The notes: generated by a model from the letters alone, not told the origin. A stretch of 64,000 bases of DNA from Malachius bipustulatus (GCA_910589415.1 OU342639.1:33488268-33552267), one strand, 5' to 3'. Shown: positions 1-12,707, counted from the stretch's first letter. Numbers and translations: made by a program.

Positions 1-950
1 TTTTAATTATTTTCATATTCATCACTTGTGTATGTATGAAAAAAATTAGTAGAACAATCGTAACGACAATTAATTCACCTATATCTTTACCGTACAGGAG
101 CCCATTTTTTAGCTCGTATGAAAATGTTCCTCGCTACGTTCAGGCCTTGATATACAATGTACTATTCTTGAAATTTTGGATCAATATTTTGATAATAATA
201 ATGATTTTAAAATCAGTGATTATCTGGTAGATCAACTAATTACTTTGATCGGGCTTACTTATAATGATCTTATAACAAAACTAGATCTTACAATAATGAT
301 AGCGAAAGTTTATCCTTACAGTATTTAAAAAGAAAATAAAATCTGAGAAAATAACCTACCTCATTTACTCAAAATAAATAGAATTATGAAACACCACACT
401 GCTTTTCAGCTTGCGACCGCAAAACTAACAACCTCCAGTTCCAACTGCACTAAAAAATCAACTGATAAAAATCTAATAAAGTTCGATAGTTTATAAATAC
501 TCAGATAACACAATTTCCTAAGATAAAGTAGTAATTTTCCCTTTTATAATTGTCTAGAGTGTCAGATAAAGCAGATCGTTGTATCCACTTTGTGGCTATT
601 TTATTTATTTAATAGGACAATAAAGCTTAAAATGTCAAGTTCATAATATTGAATTCTAAAAATTGAATTAAAAAATGCCGCTCGATTATTGGGATCAATC
701 ACTACACTTACTAATGCTAAATTAATTGCGTTTATTGAGTGTAATTAGCGGATTTAGGTATTCTATTCATAGAATGATCGTCTAGAGTAAAGTTTAATTT
801 TATTGAGGATGGCAATAAAATTTGAATTACCTATAGGTACGTCTGGATCATTTTGATTATTTTTATTTTGGTATAAAAAAGTATAAAGAAATATTCCCGC
901 AAAGTTTCACATTTACATTCAATAGTGCTACAATTTTTTTGAATTTAACG
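1..950. other. AT-rich non-coding DNA
   Basis: No gene, RNA or repeat boundary can be supported here. The short open frame near the left edge (36-230) has no motif, and its composition matches the surrounding non-coding DNA. Confidence 0.6.
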
Positions 951-1164
951 GTATGGGTTTGACCACATTTACAGAATTAAATTTTTTCTTTTTTTTATGC
1001 ATTTTTTTAGTTTAGCAAAAAATCTTCTCCTTGAAAGAAAACAAAAGATGATGACGTCATTAATCGAGAAGTAATGACATCATAAAATCGACCTCCCCAT
1101 TACTGTCAAAGCGATTTTCATAGAAACGTCAAATTATGCTCCAAACTTTATACACACGCTGTAT
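951..1164 (-). mobile_element. MITE relic, ATACAGCGTG family
   Basis: Read on the minus strand, the right end gives ATACAGCGTGTGTATAAAG, and the left end reads as a diverged copy of the AAATTTGACCCACGCTGTAT end seen near 34.0 kb. The interior (GACGTCAT words, a stretch like GTCGATTTTAT) resembles the unit at 34027-34582. With no coding capacity and short inverted ends, a Tc1/mariner-type MITE is the likeliest identity. The left boundary is uncertain. Confidence 0.45.
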
Positions 1165-2017
1165 AAACTTTGAATATTTTACAGGTAATCTCTCAATGAA
1201 GTTAGGTTGAGTAATTGGAATTTGTTTCATAAAGTTGGCCATGGTAGAACCTTTTTTTACAAAAAAATCCCACTAGACGATAACCCTTCCGATCACTCTG
1301 AAATCTTATTTTCACTTCTTTCACGATGTTTCCGCTGCTCGAAATTTTTCGAACCTACTTCAGAAATACGAGAAATTTTGAACTGAATAACGACTAAAAC
1401 TCGCAAAATTTCTCCTTAAACAAAAATATCAAAATGTCTTGTTAAAAAGCCCACTTTTAAAGTAATTGACCTCTGACAGTTATGATTATCACATGTCATC
1501 TGATATCTGCCGCACAAGTAAAATATCTTACCATTTCCTTAAAAAAGTTCCAAAGAGTCTAAGAGGCACAAACAATAAAAAAAATTGTAGCAGGTCAAAA
1601 CGTCGTCTAATACAGTTCACAGTAAGGTAAAGATTTTTTCTTGGAACAAAATAAAATCGTTTCCCGCCACAACATTTCACTTTTCTGCTTTCCCCTTTCC
1701 TCCAATTAAGTTTTTTTTCTCCAATTCACTAAAACGACCTCAAATTTCGTGACGATTAACGCTGGCTTAAAATAAAGTGATTCTTGACACCTGCCACCTA
1801 TCCCAACTGTATTTTTTCGCCCTTGAAAGGATTTTTTTCAATAAATGTTAATACCGCAAACAATGACTGAGAAGGGACCTTTTTTAAAAATAATGGAAAC
1901 TGCGTGTGTCTGCAGCTAATTTTCGCTCCTTTTTGTCCTCGTTATCCTCTCGGTAGCTACGAAAGTTCGCAGTAGCGGTTAAAATTTTTTTTCACTTTTT
2001 TCCGTTCAATTACTTGA
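1165..2017. other. AT-rich non-coding DNA
   Basis: Homopolymer-rich AT sequence without open frames or recognisable repeats. Confidence 0.6.
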
Positions 2018-2155
2018 TTCTCGAGAATACCAAAGGATACAACACCATACAGCAGAGAATACCTCAGGATAGCAGAGGATATCGGAAGACACTCGGGAAT
2101 ACCTAAGAATTCTTGAAGGTTCCCAGGGAATACTTGAGGATACCCTAGCTAGAAT
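2018..2155. repeat. Degenerate GAATACC/GGATA minisatellite
   Basis: Words such as GAGAATACC, GAATACCT and GGATA(C/G) recur about every 10-16 bases through this stretch, with many substitutions. This is a short, old tandem repeat. The open frame on the minus strand across it (2006-2200) is explained by the repetition and is not called as a gene. Confidence 0.55.
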
Positions 2156-3715
2156 AAAAAATTCATACGTGACTGGATCTTCTCGAGAAAAATTTTTCAA
2201 ACCGAACCTTAAATATTTTACCTGAACTGACTAGTTCGAAAAAAATCTTCATACCGTACCTGACCTGACTTTTTGAAGAAAATATTCACAGGTACCTCAT
2301 CATCAGGCTTTCTTCAAAGAAACCTGCTTCACACCCAGTGGAAAAAATTTTCATACATAACCTAGCCTCAATAAACTTTCATATTTAATTATACTAAACC
2401 TGATAAAAAGTGACATTTTACAGATGTCACTTGTTGCAAATTATTGTCATAAATGTCATAAATGTAGAGCAGGACACTTCGAAAAGTGTTCCCGAAAAAA
2501 AAACGAAAAAGTTTTCATGTCAAAATTTTGAAAATTAAAATCAATTCGGTTAAACCATAAGTTAAAAGAGAGAAATAAATTGTAAATTTCAAGAACAAAT
2601 GTATATCTCAAATTTGATGTTGTGTATTCAGGACATATTTTGACAGTAGGTACTGATTTTTATACTAAATCACAACTCACCACTCGAACAACTCGTGTCA
2701 CCATCACCATTGAAGTTTTGGAGTACAACTATGTATAATCTTATTATTATTAAATTAGTATTGCACAAGTAATTGTAATCTCCTCTCATTAATGATTATA
2801 TAAGTGTATATAAAACAATGGTACCACCTCTAGATAAATAAAAATAACCATAATATAAAAGAAGGGAATACCTATCATAAGTCATTACAAAAATTTTTAA
2901 GACGAAAAATTCATGTATAGTGATAATGAAAAATATCATCATCTCGTTATAATAATTATTTAAAATTTCGACGGTCAACTTACGAACCCTGCGGCACACC
3001 TACAAACAGAAGAAACTGTTCTACATAGAAAAAAATCGTAAGTATCTAAGATCTCTAGAAGTTTTGCGTCAATTATTATGACCTTAGAATCTCAAGTGTT
3101 TTTATAACAGGTTAAAAAAATATTTATCTCAAATATCATTGATATTGAGAGCGTGAGTATTGATCTAATGGATTTTTGTCTCCAGGATTAACAGGTCAAG
3201 TACAAATTTTTGTTATTGTCTAATTGAAAAAATGCTTATATAAGACGCAGCAATAATTATGACATACTCGGAGGAAAATACACATCAGTACAGGAAACCG
3301 TTTACCATTTCCATGTTTTAAGTTAACCGATCAAATCACTTTAACAAAAATACAAGATGATAAAATTTGAGATACACCTGTCCCGAAAGTACTTGAACTT
3401 CTTAGAATTTGTTTATTTATTTATTAATTAAGCAGAGATATTTAACGATAATATTATCTACTTACTATTTCAGAATTTAAGAGTAAAGTGCACAATTTTA
3501 TACTTATTAAGAATCTGAAATAAAACTTTAGACAACTTCAGTCGTTGTGTCAGTGTTCAAAATCAAATTTTGTTTTTATAATCGCCACCATATTGTTTAA
3601 AATTATGGATTGTTTTTTTTATTTATTAAATTTTTGATTCCCTATTTATTTTCGCTAATAAAGAAATATTGATAAAATAACCGAGCCTCTTTCTCTGTTA
3701 GAAAAAAAAAAACTA
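2156..3715. other. AT-rich non-coding DNA
   Basis: Nothing recognisable. Small related words (ACCTGACCTGACTTTTTGAAGAAAA-like) near 2220-2300 hint at a further degenerate repeat, but no unit can be defined. Confidence 0.5.
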
Positions 3716-6560
3716 GTCAGCAAAGAGAACTTCGTCAAAATCCGGAATTTAAGAAATAGTAGAAGTTCCAGTACACAACCCTGAAGCACTCCACATAACA
3801 CGGATAACACAACTGACATCTAGATCATGCGCGTTGTAGCCATGTCGTGACTACTATTTAGTCCTCATAACAATATAAAATATGTAAAGAGCAAAAAATA
3901 ATAGAAACAACATGAGCTTCTCAAGTCTAGGATCTTCCAGCTATGCACCCTAAAGCATTATTGAAAATTGTTGAAAAACTACATTACTGTTATTTTTAGT
4001 GGCTTTATTTTTAGTAGCTGGCACAAAAAATTTTGATTTATTACAAAAATTTTGACACAGTTCCCCTTACGCCGAATCTTATATCCAAATTGTGTCATAA
4101 AAAATGCACACAAGAGACAATTCATGCGCATTGTACACACGTTGAGACTATTATCTCGCCCCATCACAGTTAAAAAATGCAAAGGGAAAAATAATGGCAC
4201 CAACATGAGCTTCATAAGTCTTGGAAGATCTTCATTTTTTTTCTTCAACTTATCTGACTGCACTGCTAGGAATCGATGTTAACATGCGCATTGCACTCAC
4301 ATCGTCACTATTATTCAGCCACCATCACAATATAAAATATGCAACAGGGAAAAAATAATAGCAACAACATGAGCTTCTCATGACTGGTATTCTTCCAGTT
4401 ACACGTCAACAAAGTTGAAAATGTTGATCAAAATTCTTATACAGACCAGAGTGGTGTTGTCAGCAAAAAAAAAACTGTCAAGTTGAGACCAAAAAATATC
4501 CCCGCTAAAGTCAAAATGATCATGCGAATTGCACACACGTCAAGACTACTACTTAGTCCCCTTCACAATTTAAAACATGCGGAGGGTAAAAAATAATAGA
4601 AATAACATGAGCTTCTCAACTCTGAGATTCTTCCAGTCAGCGTCCGAACAGACGAGAGTTTAAGACCTCGTATGATACCCTGGGGTACTCCATACGAGAG
4701 ACCAATGATGATGCGCATTGTACTCACGTCGAAACTATCATATAATCACTTATACAATAAAAAATATGAGGAAGTGAAAAAATGATAGAGACAACATGAC
4801 CTTCTCAAGTCTTGGATGTATTCAGCGTTACGTTTCTTCTACATTAATAGATCTGACCGCACTTCTAGGAATAGATGGAAACCAGTAAATGGAACAAATG
4901 AAAATGATATCATCAGCAAAACTATCAACAGAGCTCGAGTAATCTGATAGGTCATTAGTCTCACAACTTGAAGCTGCTAAAAAATCTGCACGACAAACAA
5001 ACAGCTCATGCTCACGGCGCACACGTCAAGCCTATTATCCAGTCCCTTTCACAATTTAAAATATGCAATAGAGAAAAGATAATAGGAACAACATGTGCTT
5101 ATCAAGTTTAGAATTCTTGATATATGCCAATTGATCATTGTTGCTATATGGGATGGAGTCCTGAACTTTAAAGAAAGACATTAGTGATCGACTAGAAGCA
5201 TTTGAGATGTGGTCATACAGAAGGATCTTGAGAATCAGTTGGGTAGATAGGGTAACAAATGAAGAAGTACTGAGACTGGAAAGAATGGGAAAGGAAAGGA
5301 AGATATTGAACACAGTTAAAGTGAAGAAGCCGGTATCTGGGCCATGTGATGAGGGGCGAGAAGCATATAGTGCTGCACTACATTACGAAAGGAAAGATAC
5401 AGGGAAGATGAAATAGAGTGAGAAGACGCATTTTCTGGTGAAATAACTTGCGGTTGTGGTACAACTGTAGTTCCGTTGAGCTGTTTCGTGCTGCAGCATC
5501 AGAGGAGATGGCACTTGGAGAAGAAGAAGATCATTAAGTCTTGAAATCATTCAGCATCAAGATTCTTCTAGGGATTGATATTAACCAGTCAGCGTCCGAA
5601 CAGATGAATGAGAGTAGTAGTGTCACCAGGAAACCTGGGAAACATTGGAGGTCCAATCGTAGAACCCTGAGGCACTCTACTGATTTTTTTCTGAGGCTGG
5701 TTTTTATAACCTTGTCCAGGTTTAAAGGAAATGCGTATTATTCTCACATATAGAAAATGCAACAGTGAAAAAATGATAGCGATAACCTGAGCTCCTTAAA
5801 TTTTGGAATCATCTCACAACAAAATTTTTTGACATCATCCCTCAAACTGTCACTATGACATTATAAATAACGTTTTAGGATTAAGAAATCTCTTGAAGAG
5901 AAGATATATCATGTGCATGGTACTCACGTCAAGACTATCATTTAAACACTTATACAATAGATAGACGATATGTAGAAGTGAAGAAATGACAGAGACAACA
6001 TGAGCCTCTTATTCTGAAGCATTCCACAAAATTCATATAAAACATGAAAAATTCGATTGTGTGCATTTGACACGCGTCAGAACTGTGATTTAATAGCTTG
6101 CATAATATAAAACTTATGAAAGGTTACTAAATAAATCCACAGAATCGACATGCGCTTCAAATTATTCAACAGCATTTTTGCGGTATCAAAACTTAACGTA
6201 TCGATGCTTCTGCTAGTAGTTACTGGTAGCAAGGTCAAGGTTAAGGCTGCTTTTGAACAAATGAACAGATGACAGCGTCGTCGTGATTATGTCATCAAAT
6301 ATAGCAGACTGCGGGGAACTCTCCTTTGCTAAAATAAACCTACTCTGTACGGTTCAAGTACCATGAACGCGATGGATGCAGGAATTTACTTGCCACATTT
6401 CTCAAAAAAAATACACACGAGAAAAAATCATGCGCATTATACCCTCGTCAAGACTCTCGTTAATAGCTTCCATAATATAAAACATACATGTGAAAGTCTA
6501 GAAACAAGAGACTGAAAATGGGCTATCAAGTTTGGAAGTCATCCAGCTCCATCAGCAACA
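3716..6560 (-). repeat. Array of reverse-transcriptase-derived degenerate repeat units
   Basis: About ten related units follow one another. A landmark word like CATGCGCATTGTAC-CACGTCAAGACTA recurs near 3826, 4123, 4283, 4521, 4711, 5007, 5731, 5910, 6061 and 6429. It is usually followed by AATATAAAATATGCAA, then a run of A, then ACATGAGCTTCTCAAGT. Unit spacing varies from about 150 to 720 bases. Between the shared blocks, minus-strand translation shows short pieces of LINE reverse transcriptase: GVLQGCVLELLLFL near 3745-3795, FADNTTLVC near 4445-4475, GVPQG near 4674-4695, NDLSDY..FADDI near 4905-4960, and VPQGSTIGP then GDTTTLI near 5608-5683. The pieces from motif B to motif C lie far closer together than in an intact enzyme, so each unit appears internally deleted. 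No unit can encode an active enzyme. The source clade cannot be named from these fragments. Confidence 0.6.
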
Positions 6561-6964
6561 CGCCCAGGAGTTTGAATTTACTTATATAAAAATTCCAGAC
6601 GACCTCGCATTGATTGGAACTGTCATTTCTTCTCAACTTAGGGCCACAACTTTTTGGTGGAAGTTCAGATAGCTAAGATAGCTTTGTTTCTTCCCTTTAA
6701 TTTTTACTAAGAGTGTCCTACGCCTAAACTCCATAGTTTTTGAGATATTGACAAAAATGTTACATTTTCATGCACCGAAAAAGGAAAAGGTACTTAATAA
6801 ATAACAAAACCTTGCGTTGTAAATACATGTCAGCATCTGAACAAGTGTTACTTTGGGGTTTGGATAAATTAATGATTTTTTTTGTAATGATGGCTTACTC
6901 ACATAACAAAATAACTGAATTGATTAAAAAACTGTAAAAAGTAACAAAATTGAAAAACATGGAA

Positions 6965-7340
6965 AATGACTATAGCAAACGTTCGAAATGTACTCCATTT
7001 TCATTCAAGCAACAATAAGTGATTTGCTGCTGAAAAGATGTTTCCACTCTCCTCAACATTTGAGGTGTAATGCTTGTAAACGCGTCCACTGTTCTTTGCT
7101 GCATATTTATGAGTGTTGTTGGTGGAATGTCATACTTGCACCATTTCTTTCACATATCCCCACAAAAAAAGTAGTTTTGTCAGATCGGGGGATCTATCCG
7201 GCCACCTCGTGGGTCCATTCCTACCAATCCACTAGTTCTGAAAAATTTCATCGAGGTATGATCTGACATCTAGCGAAAAATGAGCAAGGGCTCCATCCTG
7301 CTGAAACCACATCCTGTTTCTTGTATGCTGAAGAACATTA
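6965..7340 (-). pseudogene. Mariner-family transposase, C-terminal fragment
   Basis: Minus-strand translation gives WFQQDGA, then HFSLDVRSYLDEIF, then WIGRNGP, RWPDRSPDLT and FLWGYVKEMV. These are the hallmarks of the C-terminal half of an insect mariner-like transposase: the QQDGA-H motif around the second catalytic aspartate, and the RSPDLTPLDFFLWGYVK-type block near the third acidic position. The usual PLDFF is reduced to KLLFL, so the region of the third acidic residue is damaged. In-frame stops occur after the EIFQN stretch and after MVQV. The fragment ends at its 5' side where the retroelement tail begins (about 7345). It is non-functional as it stands. Confidence 0.8.
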
Positions 7341-7344
7341 CCTA

Positions 7345-8362
7345 GTATTTATTATTATTATTACTTCTAGGGTAAGTTCAAAGCCCACTGAAGCTTGCGC
7401 TTATTGTACCCCTTTGGATAATTAGCTCATCGGTCCCGTCTCCCGAAAGTGTTTCAGTATGAGTCCAATGGGTGCTTGTTTTATTTCTTTTGGTTCTGCC
7501 ATTTCGCTCCCAAAAACTAGAAGTCTAGTTCCCTCTAGTGCTGGGCATTCACACAATAGGCGGTATGGGGTTTCCTCCCCCTCCTCGCATCTCCTGCAAT
7601 CTGGGATATTTTTCACTCCTATTATTGAGAGGTGTTTCATTAGTGGGCAGTGTCTTGTTAGAAGTCCAATTGCCCATCTCCGCTGGTGTTTACTCAGCTT
7701 TTCAGTTCCATCATCTCTGCTCCCTCTTCCCTCCACCCACCTAGTCACTGGAACAGCACCCCAGTTAGGTTTAGGTAAGGTCTGCATTGAATTATTTTCT
7801 CCCATAGGTTTTCTCCAATGAGGAAAATTAGTTGTTAGCCTTTTGTGTCAGGTTTTCTGTCCACTAGGATCCACGTTTCTAGTTTTTAATCCCTGGTTTT
7901 GAATTCCCAGTCGTTTTTGGATTTTTTTGCTGCTTCCTCTTGTGTCCCTGATATCCACAATGGTGCTCTTATAGGTTTCGGAACGTCCTTGGTGCCGAGT
8001 TTCGCTCCTGACCAGGGTTCCGTTTCCCTGACCACCCGCAGTAGCCAGACTTTTGTGGCCTGGTCAGCGCAGGAAGCCATGAGAGATTCCCCTCTAAGCT
8101 GCACTTCTGAGAACCTTGGTGCAGGTTCTCCTTGTTTTACGCTGTTCCGGTCCCTTGCTGGTCCGGGTTTTGTTACACTGGGGTTCACCTTCAACCCTAG
8201 CGTTCTAGGTTCTCCAGTTTCCCCCTGGTTTTGTAGTTTCTACTCTTTTCTCAGTTTCCTGTGAGCGGCTCCTGAGAGTTTTTTGGGTGGGTCTTTCTTT
8301 TCAGAATTCCCTTCCCTTTTTGAATTAGGTGTGTCTTGGTCCATATGGTTCCCGCGAGTAAT
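7345..8362 (-). mobile_element. DUF4780/RNase H-tail retroelement, copy A
   Basis: This non-LTR-type insertion runs on the minus strand. It ends in a (TAA)n-like tail at about 7347-7366 preceded by CCCTAGAAG, and starts near 8362 just before the word CATATGGACCAAGACAC. It is about 1.0 kb long and lies inside the mariner-like element. It matches copy B (31063-32063) along its whole length, including both ends, so it is an essentially full-length copy of a short family. No clear target duplication was found. Confidence 0.75.
7422..8344 (-). pseudogene. DUF4780 domain fused to a LINE RNase H/zinc-knuckle tail (copy A)
   Basis: The likely start is the ATG at 8344, giving MDQDTPN followed by a lysine-rich segment. 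After an early stop the frame resumes at about 8230 with VNPSVTKPG, then RFSEVQLRGESLMASCADQA, WLLRVV, TEPWSGAKL and APLWISG. This is the pattern of DUF4780, a domain known from arthropod retroelement-related proteins. The domain end (ETWILVDRKPDTKG) continues through LIFLIGEN and then changes abruptly to LPKPNWGAV, LSKHQRRWAIGLL and C-x2-C..C-x-C (CRRCEEGEETPYRLLCEC). The last part is the 3' end of an R1-group ORF2. The usual zinc-knuckle histidine is arginine here. Several stops and a frameshift at the junction make this copy inactive. Confidence 0.7.
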
Positions 8363-8379
8363 GGAGCTATTAAAGGAAT

Positions 8380-8760
8380 ACAAATTAAAGGAATGCAAGT
8401 GAATGTGGTAGACATGGACTTGATTTTTTTTTCAGGATCCGTTGCACACATATCTCGCTAATATTGGTTGCATCACCGATAGTTTTTTGACTGATGTGTG
8501 GATTTTGTGTTACCATCAATAGCACCGAAAGTTCGTTTTCCTCGTTGATGACGATTTTGTTCTTTCTTCTTTTTTGTAGTTCACACTCTCTGTTCAGTGA
8601 ATCTCTTGCTGAAACTTATTTCTTTCGGATGTCGTCTTTCTGGATACCGTGTTCCATAAAGTCGACTAGCTAACAGACAATTTCTCTTAGTTTCCCCAAG
8701 CACAAAAATCATGTTGACTAATTCGTCCTTTTCATGTTCATTTTTGAATTAATTAATTAT
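8380..8760 (-). pseudogene. Mariner-family transposase, N-terminal fragment
   Basis: Minus-strand frames give DELVNMIFVLGE, then NCLLASRLYGTRYPERRHP, RFTEQRV and, after shifts, the block around QRILKK. This is the paired helix-turn-helix N-terminus of insect mariner-like transposases, where the order xxMxFVLGEC..N...A.R.Y..R.P.RRHP is typical. An in-frame stop follows the RFTEQRV segment, and a second lies in the block before QRILKK. The frame breaks off near 8380, shortly before the inserted retroelement. Together with 6965-7340 it forms the remains of one gene. Confidence 0.75.
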
Positions 8761-9223
8761 CTCTGACAGTGAAAAATACGAGTGTAGTATAAAACTGTGC
8801 GAATTTCAGAACTACGTAAAAGGTCAATCGTTGTAGTTCCTTTGTGAATGAAAACTGTTAATAAATTGACAAATATTGTTTGTTTATTGTTTACGCGCTG
8901 ACTTGTCGCATCTACTACTATGTTTTAATTTTTTGATGTTAACTGTTGCTGCAATAACTTTTTCTTAATCTCGTATACAAGCGCATTGGAGTTTCATCAT
9001 CAAAAATAATCAATCCTGATTCCAAATCAGCACAGGTTTACTATTGGAATTTATTTTCCACTAGCTGGCTTTTTCTCATACCTAGGTAGGGCAATATCTC
9101 AAAAACCACGGAGTTAGGGCGTAGGATACTCTTAGTAAAAATTGAAGGGAAGAAACAAAGCTATCTTACGGCGAAATAAAAAACTTTCATTCTATTTGAA
9201 AAAAATGGTTGTAGCCCTTTGAA

Positions 9224-10163
9224 GTTTCTATTTTTTGAAGTAAATTTGAATTGAAATGTTGCCTTTCAGCTGGTCTAGCGTCACTGATAAAATTCGTTAA
9301 TTAATTTTACAAAACAAAGCCGCTGTAAAACCATTATAAGTTAGCAACACTGCTAGGCAATCAAAAAATTGTCAGATGTAAAGGCTAAGAAACGGGTAAT
9401 GGGTCTAATATTAAAAAAAAAAATTTCTGTCGCGCACAAATGCGGGACACCCAGTATCGTTAAAAATCATTCTTGGACATAGATCTTCTATAACCAATAA
9501 TATTTAGTAAAAATTTAATTTTTCTATCTTCAACGGGTGAGTCGCTAGGAAAGAACAACACACTAACGTAGGACCCTGTATAAATTTTAAATTATATTAT
9601 CCTATACAGATATAACAAACGTAGATAAATTACATTTCAAAGTTATTTTATAGCCATTGAACACCTATTGGCATAGACCTTATGTTTTATTTACGATTCA
9701 TTTGATCGTACCCACTATTACACAAGACAATTGCTGTCATTATTATTTGTATTTTCCGAAGTGTAACTAAATAAATAATAAAACAGATAAAAATGATGAT
9801 TGGATAGAAATTTCAATAAAAATTAAATTAACCAAGATACCTACCTTGATGCGTAAATAAATATTTTAAATTTGACCCCCTTTATGGTACAACGATACTC
9901 TAGTCTAGTGCGTTTACATTATTTATATTGCGTCGAAGAGCAAAAAAATTAAAAGCAAAAACCGTAAAATTCGTTGTAACTTTCAGTGAAAGTGTAACGT
10001 TTAAAAATCTAACTCAGCACGCATTTAATTCGATGAAATATCTTCGATTTGTATGTCGAAGGGTTCGGTTTCTTTCCGTATTGTTTTGTGGTCAAATTGA
10101 ACAACTTTTCACACTACCAGGCCAATAATCATGGAACGTCTACATTAGACCAGAGTGTACCTG
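9224..10163. other. AT-rich non-coding DNA
   Basis: No gene is supported. Near 9440-9455 the words GCGGGACACCCAGTAT look like an isolated transposon terminus, but no partner end was found. Confidence 0.5.
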
Positions 10164-10417
10164 TACAGGTTGTCCCAGAAGACTTTTTTTATATTTTTTT
10201 ATTTACTTATTTACCATTTATTTACAATTTATTTACAAAAAAGAAGCAAACATTTTTTTTCCTTTCGCATAATGTAACAATTTTTTTTAATAAAACATAA
10301 AATGACGAATAACTCGAAAACCGTAAACAATCGGACTGCTTGTGGGATTTTTTTGTTTCAAATGACCCCCCACACTACTGGACTTTGGGTGATCCATGCC
10401 TTCTGGGACCCCCTGCA
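10164..10417. mobile_element. Short MITE with TACAGG..GTCCCAGAAG ends
   Basis: The left end TACAGGTTGTCCCAGAAG is mirrored at the right by CTTCTGGGACCCCCTGCA. The interior is AT-rich with no coding capacity. The size (about 254 bp) and the TA-adjacent ACAGG ends fit a Tc1/mariner-type MITE. Confidence 0.6.
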
Positions 10418-12600
10418 TAATTTAAGTTTTTATTTTTAAAATCGAAAATTCTTTTTTTTTTTCACATAAGTAGCTACTTACACACATTATCAGTTAATTA
10501 GTAAATTAAATGTCATAAAATATATTGCCCCACTTAAATCAAATACTTTTCATGCACGTTATTAAAAAAAAAAAAATTATTGAAAACAAAAATACACAAA
10601 TTATTTCGCAATAAGCAGATCCTCGTTATAAGCGATAAGTGCGATAGGTTTTTAGTTTTGTTCCAGGTATGACGTCATCGAATTTTCTTAAATGTTACTT
10701 CAATAACAATGTAACTTTCACTATTATTGTGAGAGGTGGAGAGGGGCAGAGGACGAATATACACTACTTAAAAGGAGAATTTTAGGGATATTTTGAAAAC
10801 TTCGAGATGAAAATATTTCTCCTACCCTACATGACAGGGTAATCCAGATAACCCAGATTTTATTGATTATGATTACACTGAAAAATAGCTTCTCTACTTT
10901 CGGAAGAAGGAGAGAAGGAATATTTTGCAGAATTTTTAGAGGAGATGTCTTTGTGATCCCTAAATTAAACCCTTTCAAATTATATCATGGACTTAAATTT
11001 GGTCACCCAAAATATACTCTGACAATAATTTTTGGAAATCTTGTGATTGAGCGATGGGTGGTCTGGACAGCTCTATAACTATGTTAAATATCAGCTTGTG
11101 TTAACTTGCAGCTTGATACCTGAATCCTGGTCATATTTTATACTTATTCTCTTATGCAACTTTGACAGAAGGACCAATGAGTGATTCTGTTAGGATTGCG
11201 TGTCTCCCTTTTAAGTTATGAATCCCTAAAAATACATAAAATTTATGAGACAGTAAATAATACAATTTACAAGGAAAAATATTCCGTTGCAGAAAAGACC
11301 TGTAGAAAAGGAAATTTTTATATTTTTTTTGTACCTACTCGTGTAAGTATAAGGGCTCTATAATATTGCGAGTATTGAGGTTTTAACAATATTCTTCAAC
11401 TTCTTTCTCGGAGAAAATAAGGTAGGTATAGAAGATATATATTTATTAATTGTTTCGGGTAAAAAGTTCCGGTACGGTTTAATAAATCCTCAAATTTTGA
11501 GTTAAAAAAAAATGAAAATCGGGCCAATTTTTTTTATTTAATTTATTTTCTATTGACGTAACATTTTTTATACAGCCTAGGCTGTTTATTGTCTCAATAG
11601 TGACGACATTGTCTAGTTTTTTTTAAATAGGACGACCTGTATATTATAACATTTTGAGATTGTGTGAGAAAATTCAGTAAGAGTGGTTTTTACAGATGCA
11701 GTTTAAATTGAGTTATAAACAAGTGAAAATTGAATTTGTTTTTATTTTAAATAATTTTTCTGAGAAAATTTTTCTAATTATTACAAGTTGTACCACCTAC
11801 ATGGCCGGATTTACATAATATGGAAATGAATATTTAATTGGTAAGGTACGAATAAGAAAAATAATTAAAAGATTTAACTTTAGCACGTCTTTACCAGCAT
11901 AAGCAGCCTCTTCAAAAAATAATTCACCGCACTATTTCGCGATACGGGCACACGCCATAATCAGGAAAATGTTTCATTGTAAAAATTGATCGTAAAATTA
12001 GTACAGGAAAACAGTGCTAAGGTAATAATTTTTTATGAGAAGTAATTATTGTAATCTTTATGGAACTCCTTACATAATCAATCGTTAAAATGTAATGAAA
12101 TTTTTTCCTTGCATTTATAATTGGGAAATTGTTTTTTCTCAAGTCAAGCTCTTTAAATTAGAAGCAATAATTAATAAACAAACAATGAGCGTATAAGTAC
12201 AGTAATTTAATAACCAGCTTCGAGATTAACAAAAAAAATACACAATTTGTGAAAAATTGAATATTTTGAATAATTTCGAGATTGGATAATTTGGTTCTAG
12301 GAACATAATTTTCTTGTAGCTTTGACACATTCAAACAAGTAACAACCCCATGAACTTTTGGAGTTAATACCCTCTGAAAGGGGTACCCCAAATATGTTTT
12401 TTTACGAAAGTTTCCCAAATTTCTTGTCCAATAAATCCTATAAGTATATGTTCTTCTTTTTCTGTTAATTTGATTAAAATACTATGCAACAAAATATTCA
12501 GTTCCCTAGAAAGCTATAGGGAAGCTTTAAAAATAGAAATTTTGAAAATATGCAGAAAGCCATGTTAATTGTAGTTAAGTGTAGTTATTGTCTACTGCAA
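10418..12600. other. AT-rich non-coding DNA
   Basis: Open frames here (for example 10863-11078 and 12158-12418) show no domain, signal or repeat and look like chance. Nothing else was recognised. Confidence 0.5.
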
Positions 12601-12707
12601 AAATGTAGGTACAGTTATGGTTTTCCTTTTCCCCCTTTCTAATTTTTTATTATTAATATTATTAAAAAAAATATACCATACAGTGGAAAGGGAGAAACCA
12701 TAACAAT

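Larger units (their letters stand above)
6637..9223 (-). mobile_element. Mariner-like transposon with long terminal inverted repeats, interrupted
   Basis: The left end (about 6637-6765) and right end (about 9095-9223) are inverted copies of each other, sharing for example AAGATAGCTTTGTTTCTTCC, TTTTTACTAAGAGT and TTTTTGAGATATTG. They enclose two minus-strand transposase pieces, an N-terminal part at about 8380-8760 and a C-terminal part at about 6965-7340. The catalytic middle, roughly 130-150 residues by comparison with the family, is absent. In its place is a DUF4780/RNase H-tail retroelement. The outer boundaries are approximate because the terminal repeats are diverged. Confidence 0.7.

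Noticed and set aside
3826..6440. CRISPR-like repeat and spacer pattern
   Set aside because: Repeats are about 110 bases, degenerate and unevenly spaced, in eukaryotic DNA with reverse transcriptase remnants between them.
7459..8264. Plus-strand open frames of about 120 codons
   Set aside because: Antisense shadows of the DUF4780/RNase H-tail coding region.
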